A stretch of 11,367 bases of DNA from Candidatus Woesearchaeota archaeon (GTDB lineage Archaea > Nanobdellota > Nanobdellia > Woesearchaeales > GCA-2686295): contig NZBB01000014.1 of the NCBI GenBank assembly GCA_002686295.1, positions 1 through 11,367 on the forward strand, written 5' to 3'. Made by a program: the position numbers and the translations under genes. This document shows, piece by piece, positions 4,797-10,834 of this stretch. Under the pieces are notes generated by a model. The model was not told where the DNA came from. It ran no database searches and saw only the letters and a program-made list of their open reading frames with translations. Within the stretch, counting starts at the first letter, position 1. Each line of letters begins with the position of its first letter.

Positions 4797-6707
4797 TTAG
4801 ATAAAAGGAACATTCTTTTCAGACTTTATACCATAAACAAATACGTAATTCCATAACAACCCTTTTTTCCTTATAACTCTAACAGAGAATCCGACACTCC
4901 TAAACAAAGATTCAATTCTCTCATTTGAATCTAGCCAGTCAAGATTTGGAAGAACTCTAAAAAAATCAACGTATTCAACAAATAAAACTCGTCCATTATC
5001 AGGCAATAAATCACTCATATCAGAAAGAATTCTTTTTATGTTTTGCATATAACCAAGCATGCCTACAGAGAATATCAAATCAACACATTCAACATCTGGG
5101 TGAATTCTGCTAACATGGTGCTCATCATGAATTAGATGAACATGTTCATAATTTTTTTTCTTAAGTCTTTTTTCAAGAATCTTAATATTTTTTTTGCTAA
5201 GATCAGTAGCGTAAACCTTCCCTTCAGGACCAACTGCTTCAGCCAAATGTAATGTTAAAGTGCCAACACCTGAGCCATAATCAAGAACATGTTTTTTCTC
5301 TAAATCTTTAAACATCAAAAGAATGTGTTTTCTGACACTTTTAGGAAGAAGAAAATTCTCAAGAAGAAGGTTAAAGTAAGCAAAAAAATTGTTTATTCTT
5401 GAAATCGCATCAGGGTCGTAATAAAACAATAACAAGAAATAAATAGGTATTCCAAAAACAATGAAAGACAAGCCAATCTTTAAAATATGGAATGCTCCTT
5501 CAGAATGAAAAAGCCAGTAACTGATTAAAGAAATCATTATCAAAACAATAATTATAGGTCCTGATTTTCCAAAAGGAAGTCTGAAAGGCCTTTCAATATA
5601 TGGTTTTTTAAACCTTAAAACAACAACACTCAGCAATGTTAAACTATAAATTATCAAAACCATTGGGAGAAGAATCTCAAGCAAAGTCTCGTAAGAACCC
5701 GCACCAACAACAACTAAAATACTTGTCAGAATTGTCTGGAATAAAATAGCTATGTGTGGGGTTTTGTTTTTAGGATGAATTCTTGCACATTGGCTAAGAA
5801 ACAATTTATCTTTAGCAAGAGCCAATATTAATCTTGGAGCAGAAACAACCCATCCGGCAACACTGCCGATTATTGACAAATAAACAAGAATAGTGAATAT
5901 GTTTTTTCCAGTTTCCCCATAATGAACGAAAGACAAATCAGTTAAAGGCGCTTCTGAAACAGCAAATTCCTGCCAAGGTATAACACCAAGAGATGTAACA
6001 ACAAACAAAAGGCATAAAATGGCTATTATTATAGTTCCATACACCAAAGCTTTTGGAATAACCTCTCTCGGATTTTTAGTTTCTTCAGCTAAAAAAGTTG
6101 CAGTCTCCCAGCCAAAAAAAGTTTCAGCAATGAAAAATATAGCTATGAAAATAGTTGGAAAAGCAAAAGGAAAAAAAGGAGTTAGATTACTTGTTTCAAC
6201 ACTACTCAAACCAGGAATTATCAATCCAAACAAAGAGCCAAGAGTTATAATTGCAAAAGCAACAAGCATGACTGCACTTGTCTCCATACCGCTGAAAGCC
6301 ATGTAATTAAAAGCCAGAATAAAACACAAGCTAATAATGACTTTGAAAATATCAGGCATTGCAGGATTCAAATATCTTACTGCACCAACAATAAGCATTG
6401 CAATAGTTATATTTCCTGCAACAAGAGTCATCCAGCCAACAATGAAAGAAGTGAAGCTTCCATAAGCCTGTTTGCAAAACTCATAAACACCACCTGATTT
6501 TGGAAACATACTTGCTAACTCTCCAAAACACATAGCAATATATATTGAAATAATAGCAAGCAAAACCCATGATATAATAGACGCTGGGCCTGCAATCTTA
6601 GCTCCCAAAGCAGGCAGGAAAAAAATTCCTGTTCCCATGATAGAATTTATTGTTATTAAAAGAATAACTGGAAAACTTAAAGTGCTCTTTAACTCTGCTT
6701 CTGCCAT
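4797..6707 (-). CDS. APC-superfamily permease fused to a SAM-dependent methyltransferase
   Basis: 636 residues from the ATG at 6707. An upstream in-frame TTG (6716) is rejected because the predicted transcript starts near 6710. Residues 1-430 are an amino acid/polyamine/organocation permease with about 12 hydrophobic segments: MGTGIFFLPA (24-33), GELASMFPKSGGVYEF (62-77) and FFGWETATFLAEETKNPREV (197-216) are family hallmarks. Residues 455-636 are a class I (Rossmann) methyltransferase: motif I VLDYGSGVG (474-482), an acidic residue for the SAM ribose at Asp502, and VDLIFSVGMLGY (542-553). A single frame runs through both domains. The permease substrate and the methyl acceptor are unknown. 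With the C-terminus cytoplasmic, as is usual for this fold, the methyltransferase would be tethered to the inner membrane face. It might modify the imported compound, a lipid or a nearby protein; all of these are inference. Confidence 0.9.
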   Translation of the reverse strand: MAEAELKSTLSFPVILLITINSIMGTGIFFLPALGAKIAGPASIISWVLLAIISIYIAMCFGELASMFPKSGGVYEFCKQAYGSFTSFIVGWMTLVAGNITIAMLIVGAVRYLNPAMPDIFKVIISLCFILAFNYMAFSGMETSAVMLVAFAIITLGSLFGLIIPGLSSVETSNLTPFFPFAFPTIFIAIFFIAETFFGWETATFLAEETKNPREVIPKALVYGTIIIAILCLLFVVTSLGVIPWQEFAVSEAPLTDLSFVHYGETGKNIFTILVYLSIIGSVAGWVVSAPRLILALAKDKLFLSQCARIHPKNKTPHIAILFQTILTSILVVVGAGSYETLLEILLPMVLIIYSLTLLSVVVLRFKKPYIERPFRLPFGKSGPIIIVLIMISLISYWLFHSEGAFHILKIGLSFIVFGIPIYFLLLFYYDPDAISRINNFFAYFNLLLENFLLPKSVRKHILLMFKDLEKKHVLDYGSGVGTLTLHLAEAVGPEGKVYATDLSKKNIKILEKRLKKKNYEHVHLIHDEHHVSRIHPDVECVDLIFSVGMLGYMQNIKRILSDMSDLLPDNGRVLFVEYVDFFRVLPNLDWLDSNERIESLFRSVGFSVRVIRKKGLLWNYVFVYGIKSEKNVPFI

Positions 6708-6710
6708 AAT

Positions 6711-6725
6711 AAACAATAATTGTTT
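6711..6725. repeat. Perfect palindrome at the permease-methyltransferase transcript start, copy 2
   Basis: AAACAAT-A-ATTGTTT is a perfect 7+1+7 palindrome. It lies between the TATA box (6733-6740) and the ATG (6707), covering the predicted transcript-start region, where a bound repressor would block initiation. Fourteen of its 15 bases recur at 4772-4785 beyond the other end of the gene. Confidence 0.55.
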
Positions 6726-6732
6726 CTCGAAG

Positions 6733-6740
6733 TATATAAA
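6733..6740 (-). promoter_or_regulatory. TATA box for the permease-methyltransferase gene (near-leaderless)
   Basis: On the minus strand this reads TTTATATA, a consensus archaeal TATA box. The predicted transcript start near 6710 is within about three bases of the ATG at 6707. No Shine-Dalgarno sequence is present. Confidence 0.65.
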
Positions 6741-6758
6741 TGCTTATTTTTATTTATT

Positions 6759-6790
6759 AGTAGTAATAAACATAAGTAGTAATAAACATA
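6759..6790. repeat. Perfect tandem 16-bp repeat in a divergent promoter region
   Basis: AGTAGTAATAAACATA occurs twice back to back (6759-6774 and 6775-6790). A partial third copy, TAATAAACAT, follows at 6793-6802. The array lies between the TATA boxes of the permease-methyltransferase gene and dph2, upstream of both. This position suits an activator or shared regulator site. A 16-base period is about one and a half helical turns, so successive sites would face opposite sides of the DNA. Confidence 0.6.
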
Positions 6791-6820
6791 TTTAATAAAC
6801 ATTTTGATAGAAAGAAGATT

Positions 6821-6832
6821 ATATTTTTAAAA
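6821..6832 (+). promoter_or_regulatory. TATA box for dph2 (leaderless)
   Basis: ATATTTTTAAAA is centred near 6827. Adding 26 bases places the transcript start at about 6853, directly at the ATG (6854). This supports that ATG as the genuine start of the short protein. Confidence 0.55.
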
Positions 6833-6853
6833 CAGAGAATATTTCATAAAGAT

Positions 6854-7510
6854 ATGAAAACACATTTCGTAGAAACAAAACTAAAAAAGAAAGTTGTACT
6901 GCCAAAAAGAATAATTGATAAACTGCCTGAAAAAATAATGCTTGTTATAACAACTCAATTAGCAGAGCAAAAAGAATCAATAATCAAACAACTTGAGGTT
7001 GCAGGTAAAAAAGTTTTCTTGAAAAAATTGAGACATACAACTTTCGAAGGACAGATACTTGGATGTGACACAGAAAAAATTGAAGGAAACTTCGAAGCAT
7101 TTTTTTACATAGGAGATGGTTTGTTTCATCCACAAGCATTGATAATAAAAAATGGTAAACCAGTACACATATACAACTTCATCCAAAAAAAATATTCTTT
7201 AATGACAAAGAAAGATTCAGAAATAATAAGAAAAAGATTGACTGCCGCAAAAACTGCTTTTTTCATGAGCAAAAACATAGGTGTTTTAGTGACTACAAAA
7301 CAAGGGCAGAATAAATTATCAGAATTTATGAAGATAAAGAACAATTATAAAGACAAAAATTTTTATTTTTTAGTAAATAATAACTTAGAACCTGAAAAAC
7401 TTGAAGACTTTTCATTTATAGAATGCTTTGTTAATACCGCTTGTGAAAGAATAGCAATTGATGATTACAAAAAGTTTAGAAAACCAATTATTAACTTTGA
7501 AGAATTATAA
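6854..7510 (+). CDS. dph2: Diphthamide synthase Dph2-family protein lacking domain 1
   Basis: 218 residues, against about 330-340 for typical archaeal Dph2. Dph2 is a non-classical radical-SAM enzyme that transfers a 3-amino-3-carboxypropyl group to a histidine of elongation factor 2, the first step of diphthamide synthesis. Visible are domain 2 with FEGQILGCD (64-72, Cys71) and FYIGDGLFHPQALI (84-97), and domain 3 with CFVNTACERIAIDD (191-204, Cys197). These two cysteines match two of the three iron-sulfur ligands of the canonical enzyme. Domain 1 and its cysteine are absent: the protein begins exactly at the boundary before domain 2. A leaderless promoter sits directly before the ATG, and the open frame upstream shows no domain 1 remnant. 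Cys191 is an additional possible ligand. Family assignment is good; activity of this form alone is uncertain. Confidence 0.82.
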   Translation: MKTHFVETKLKKKVVLPKRIIDKLPEKIMLVITTQLAEQKESIIKQLEVAGKKVFLKKLRHTTFEGQILGCDTEKIEGNFEAFFYIGDGLFHPQALIIKNGKPVHIYNFIQKKYSLMTKKDSEIIRKRLTAAKTAFFMSKNIGVLVTTKQGQNKLSEFMKIKNNYKDKNFYFLVNNNLEPEKLEDFSFIECFVNTACERIAIDDYKKFRKPIINFEEL

Positions 7511-7532
7511 TTTATAAATAATCGTAATTTAT

Positions 7533-7539
7533 AAAAAAA
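7533..7539 (-). terminator. Oligo-T terminator for the uS7 gene
   Basis: Seven consecutive T on the minus strand lie 12 bases beyond the uS7 stop codon, in the 41-base gap between the convergent dph2 and uS7 genes. There is no strong hairpin, which is usual for archaeal T-run termination. Confidence 0.5.
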
Positions 7540-7551
7540 TGTCAAAAGAAA

Positions 7552-8145
7552 TTATTTGCTGGCATCTGCCTGTCTTTCAAGCTCTAATTTTTTCTTTATA
7601 GCTGCAGAATTCTGGCTTAAATTGTAAGCAGCCATAATCTCATCTGCCAAACAATTCTCAGCTGATTTTTTAGAATTAAAAGATTTATGAAAAGCACCTT
7701 GAGTCATCATTCTAAGAGCAATATCGATTCTTCGCTGAGGAGCACACTCAACAGCTTTAGGATATCTTGCACCGCCATACTCAATAGTGACAAGCTCTTC
7801 TCTTGGTGCAGAGTTTTCTAAAGCTTTAACAAATACTTCAATAGGATTCTTCTTAAGTTTTGTTTCTATTATATCAAATGCCTTCTCAACTAAATTATAA
7901 TTCGTTGTTCCTTTTCCAGTGCATGAGCCACTACTAATTTTGTGTTTTTTCCCCTTGTGACCAGGAACCATCATTTTGTTAATAAGTCTCTCGACAATAA
8001 AGGATTTTGACTTATGAAACCTGTTACCAGCATATCTTGCACCTGTCTTTGGAACCATAACAGGATTAACATTTATGTATCTTGAAAGTCCAGGATCCTC
8101 AATTTTTATATTTGAACAATCCCATTTGTTAAAAGCTTCAATCAT
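7552..8145 (-). CDS. rps7: 30S ribosomal protein S7 (uS7), archaeal type
   Basis: 197 residues, within the archaeal range and longer than bacterial S7 (about 155). uS7 is a primary 16S rRNA binder that organises the head of the small subunit near the exit site. Diagnostic stretches are GRYAGN-like ARYAGNRFHKSK (36-47), ERLINKMMVPGHKGKKHKIS in the archaeal N-terminal extension (52-71), KALENSAPREELVTIEYGGARYPKAVE in the core, and the C-terminal PQRRIDIALRMMTQGA with LADEIMAAY. The ATG at 8145 agrees with a near-leaderless promoter. It is divergent from the aIF2 gamma gene and appears single, not in the usual archaeal cluster with S12 and elongation factors, at least on its downstream side, where dph2 converges on it. 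Confidence 0.97.
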   Translation of the reverse strand: MIEAFNKWDCSNIKIEDPGLSRYINVNPVMVPKTGARYAGNRFHKSKSFIVERLINKMMVPGHKGKKHKISSGSCTGKGTTNYNLVEKAFDIIETKLKKNPIEVFVKALENSAPREELVTIEYGGARYPKAVECAPQRRIDIALRMMTQGAFHKSFNSKKSAENCLADEIMAAYNLSQNSAAIKKKLELERQADASK

Positions 8146-8167
8146 TTTCTTGATGAAATAATAATTT

Positions 8168-8177
8168 GTTTATAAAA
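8168..8177 (-). promoter_or_regulatory. TATA box for uS7 (near-leaderless)
   Basis: On the minus strand this reads TTTTATAAAC, centred near 8173. The predicted transcript start near 8147 is within two bases of the ATG at 8145. Confidence 0.6.
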
Positions 8178-8216
8178 CTTTTGATACAATTTTAACTCGT
8201 GGATTGATACTAAAAA

Positions 8217-8225
8217 TTTATAAAA
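8217..8225 (+). promoter_or_regulatory. TATA box for aIF2 gamma (leaderless)
   Basis: TTTATAAAA is centred near 8221. The predicted transcript start at about 8247 coincides with the ATG at 8248. It is paired back to back with the uS7 promoter in a 102-base gap. Confidence 0.65.
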
Positions 8226-8247
8226 ACAGTATTATTTCTCGGACTTA

Positions 8248-9501
8248 ATGGTTGCAAAGAAAAAAACTATTATTCCAGAAATTAATATAGGTCTTGTTGG
8301 TCATGTGGATCATGGAAAAACAACTCTTACAGAACAGTTATCTGGGAAATGGACTGATACGCATTCTGAAGAGATAAAAAGAGGCATAACTATAAGGTTA
8401 GGGTATGCAGATACAGTTATTAAGAAATGTTCTAAATGTAAAGGTGCAAACACTTATACAGTCAAGGATAAGTGTGATAAACACAAAACAGCAACAACAG
8501 TTGTTAGGGCAGTATCATTTGTTGATGCTCCAGGTCATGAAAGTCTCATGGCCACAATGTTATCAGGAGCAAGAATAATGGATGGGGCATTATTGTTAAT
8601 AGCAGCTAATGAGCAATGTCCTCAACCTCAAACAAGAGAACATCTTATGGGATTACAGATTGCAGGCATAAAAAACTTAGTTGTTATTCAGAACAAAATA
8701 GACTTAGTTCCTACAGATAGAGTTTTAAGAAATTACAAGCAGATAAAAGAATTTTTAAAAGGAACAGATTATGAAACCTCTCCGATAATACCTATGAGTG
8801 CACAGAAAGGAGTAAATACCAATTTTTTAATTGAAGCGATAGAAAAAAATATTCCTACACCAAAAAGAGATGAAAAGAAAGATTCTTTGATGTTTATTGC
8901 TAGAAGTTTTGATATCAATAAGCCAGGTTTTAAACCAAAAGATTTGAAAGGAGGAGTTTTAGGAGGGGCATTATTGCAGGGAAAAATTAAGAGTGGAGAT
9001 AAAATTGAGATTAGGCCTGGAAGAACTTTTGAGAAAAAAAATCAGTTAGTATCAAAACCTATTTCTGCAATTGTAACTTCTTGTATGTCCGGCAACCAAT
9101 CTTTAAAAGAAGTTACTCCTGGTGGTTCAATAGCTTTAATGACTGAGTTAGATCCAAGTATTGTAAGTTCTGATAAACTTGTTGGATGTGTTGCTGGTTT
9201 GTCAGGAAAACTTCCTCCTGTTTGGTATAACCTTATTTTGAAAACACATTTATTTGATAAAGTTGTTGGCAGTGAAGAAGAGGAAAAAGTTGAACCAGTA
9301 AAAGTTGGTGAAATGTTTATGTTGAACGTTAATAGTGCTGCAACAATTGGTTTTGTTGAAGAACTTGGAAAACAACAATTTACCTGCAGACTAAAAAAAC
9401 CAATATGCGCTGAGCCGGACAGCAAAGTAACTATTAGCAGACGAATAGGTGCCAGATTCAGATTAATAGGATATGGAGTCATAAAAAATAATTCTAAATA
9501 G
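8248..9501 (+). CDS. eif2G: Translation initiation factor aIF2, gamma subunit
   Basis: 417 residues, normal for the family (about 410-415). It is the GTPase core of the heterotrimeric factor that brings Met-initiator tRNA to the small subunit. G1 is GHVDHGKTT (18-26), switch I is GITIRLGYA (46-54), G3 is DAPGH (93-97), G4 is NKID (149-152) and G5 is SAQ (184-186). The zinc knuckle between switch I and G3 has Cys61, Cys64, Cys76 and then His79 (CDKH), where most homologues have a fourth cysteine. Domains 2 and 3 are beta barrels; VGSEEEEKVEPVKVGE (about 346-361) resembles the linker preceding the last barrel strands, and the protein ends with ISRRIGARFRLIGYGVI. The gene is leaderless by promoter position. 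An oligo-T run follows 42 bases after the stop. Confidence 0.97.
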   Translation: MVAKKKTIIPEINIGLVGHVDHGKTTLTEQLSGKWTDTHSEEIKRGITIRLGYADTVIKKCSKCKGANTYTVKDKCDKHKTATTVVRAVSFVDAPGHESLMATMLSGARIMDGALLLIAANEQCPQPQTREHLMGLQIAGIKNLVVIQNKIDLVPTDRVLRNYKQIKEFLKGTDYETSPIIPMSAQKGVNTNFLIEAIEKNIPTPKRDEKKDSLMFIARSFDINKPGFKPKDLKGGVLGGALLQGKIKSGDKIEIRPGRTFEKKNQLVSKPISAIVTSCMSGNQSLKEVTPGGSIALMTELDPSIVSSDKLVGCVAGLSGKLPPVWYNLILKTHLFDKVVGSEEEEKVEPVKVGEMFMLNVNSAATIGFVEELGKQQFTCRLKKPICAEPDSKVTISRRIGARFRLIGYGVIKNNSK

Positions 9502-9520
9502 TTTTGAGTTTAATAGTAAT

Positions 9521-9529
9521 ATTTATTAA
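9521..9529 (+). promoter_or_regulatory. Possible TATA box for the gdh-trxB operon
   Basis: ATTTATTAA is centred near 9525. The predicted transcript start near 9551 gives a leader of about 27 bases containing a weak Shine-Dalgarno-like GAGAGTG (9567-9573), four bases before the ATG at 9578. The region is very AT-rich, so the exact box is uncertain. Confidence 0.4.
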
Positions 9530-9543
9530 CTGAATTAAATTAA

Positions 9544-9550
9544 TTTTTTT
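9544..9550 (+). terminator. Oligo-T terminator for the aIF2 gamma gene
   Basis: Seven consecutive T lie 42 bases after the aIF2 gamma stop. They fall at the predicted transcript start of the next gene, so termination and re-initiation would be almost superimposed. Confidence 0.4.
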
Positions 9551-9577
9551 GTTAATAAAAAATAATGAGAGTGTAAA

Positions 9578-10834
9578 ATGAGTATTTGGGATGAAGCGTT
9601 AATACAATTCAATAAAGCGGCAAAACTTTTGAAACTTGATAATTCTATACAAAACATATTAACAAATCCAAAAAGAGTGTTGCAAGTGTCTATTCCTGTA
9701 AGAATGGATGATTGCAAGATAAAAGTTTTTCAAGGATTCAGAGTTCAATTTAACGATTTAAGAGGTCCAACAAAAGGAGGAATAAGATATCACCCTAATG
9801 TATCACTTGATGAAGTTAAAGCATTGGCTTTCTGGATGACATGGAAAAATACTATTGCAGATGTTCCATTTGGTGGCGGGAAAGGAGGCATAATTTGCAA
9901 TCCAAAAAAACTATCAGATGGAGAAATTGAAAGACTAAGCAGAGGATATATAGAAGCAATGCACAGATTTATTGGTCCAGAAAGAGATATTCCTGCACCT
10001 GATGTTTACACTAATCCAAGAGTTATGGCTTGGATGGTTGATGAATATCATCGAATAAAAGGATACAATGTTTTTGAAATGATAACAGGTAAACCTTTGG
10101 AACTCGGAGGCTCAGAGGGAAGAGCAGATGCAACTGCTAAGGGAGGAGTATATATTCTTGAAGAGGCTTTGAAAAAAATAAAGATTAAAAATCCTTCGAT
10201 TGCAATACAAGGGTTTGGAAATGTAGGCATGACTGCTGCAAAATTATTGGCGAAAAATGGTTTTAAAATAATAGCTGTTTCAGATTCAAAAATTGCAATT
10301 TATAAAAAAGAAGGATTATCAATTAGTAAAGTTATAAAACACAAGCAGACAACAAGAAGTTTAGAAGGATTTAAAGGAGCTAATACTTTAACAAATGAAA
10401 AACTTTTAGAATTGAATGTGGATGTTTTAATACCTGCTGCTTTAGAAGGAGTTATTACAAAAAAGAACGTTGACAACATCAAAGCAAAAATAATTCTTGA
10501 GTTGGCAAATGGTCCTGTAAGTGCTGATGTGCGTGCAATTCTTTTCAAAAAAAACCAAATTTCAATACCTGATATACTAGCAAATTCAGGAGGGGTAACT
10601 GTGAGTTATTTTGAATGGGTTCAGAACAAAATGAGTTATTCCTGGTCTGAAAAAGAAGTTCTTGAAAAACTAAAGACAAAAATGGTTGATGCATTTGACA
10701 ATATTTATAATTCGTGCAAAGAATTTGATGTTGACTTGGGAACTGCAGCTTACATTCATTCAATCAGAAAAATGGTTAAGGTATTAGAGCTAAGAGGATA
10801 TGTAAAAAAAGGTGAAGATGTATGTATGATGTAA
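9578..10834 (+). CDS. gdhA: Glutamate dehydrogenase
   Basis: 418 residues, the standard hexameric GDH length. It interconverts glutamate and 2-oxoglutarate plus ammonia with NAD(P)(H). The catalytic domain shows GPTKGGIRYHP (63-73, substrate Lys66), Lys90 in TWKN, PFGGGKGG (97-104, catalytic Lys102) and PAPDVYTN (139-146, Asp142). The nucleotide-binding domain has GFGNVG (212-217), with AVSDSKIAIY (233-242) after the second strand. The closing stretch LANSGGVTVSYFEWVQN is typical. Coenzyme preference cannot be settled from this; the motif occurs in NAD-, NADP- and dual-specific archaeal enzymes. The ATG has a weak GAGAGTG before it. The last 13 bases overlap thioredoxin reductase in another frame, so the two are co-transcribed and probably translationally coupled. 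Confidence 0.96.
   Translation: MSIWDEALIQFNKAAKLLKLDNSIQNILTNPKRVLQVSIPVRMDDCKIKVFQGFRVQFNDLRGPTKGGIRYHPNVSLDEVKALAFWMTWKNTIADVPFGGGKGGIICNPKKLSDGEIERLSRGYIEAMHRFIGPERDIPAPDVYTNPRVMAWMVDEYHRIKGYNVFEMITGKPLELGGSEGRADATAKGGVYILEEALKKIKIKNPSIAIQGFGNVGMTAAKLLAKNGFKIIAVSDSKIAIYKKEGLSISKVIKHKQTTRSLEGFKGANTLTNEKLLELNVDVLIPAALEGVITKKNVDNIKAKIILELANGPVSADVRAILFKKNQISIPDILANSGGVTVSYFEWVQNKMSYSWSEKEVLEKLKTKMVDAFDNIYNSCKEFDVDLGTAAYIHSIRKMVKVLELRGYVKKGEDVCMM

Noticed and set aside
4797..5343. The methyltransferase domain next to dph2 as diphthine synthase (DphB)
   Set aside because: DphB has a different methyltransferase fold (class III, tetrapyrrole-methylase type). This domain has a class I motif I (VLDYGSGVG), so the proximity to dph2 does not support that role.
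6776..6853. Open frame upstream of the dph2 ATG that might encode the missing domain 1
   Set aside because: Only 26 codons are open before a TAA at 6773. They contain no start codon and no Gly-Cys-type motif of domain 1, and they overlap the TATA box.
7508..7535. 11-bp direct repeat TAATTTATAAA (7508-7518 and 7525-7535) after dph2
   Set aside because: It is simple AT-rich sequence that overlaps the dph2 stop codon and the uS7 terminator region; chance is a sufficient explanation.
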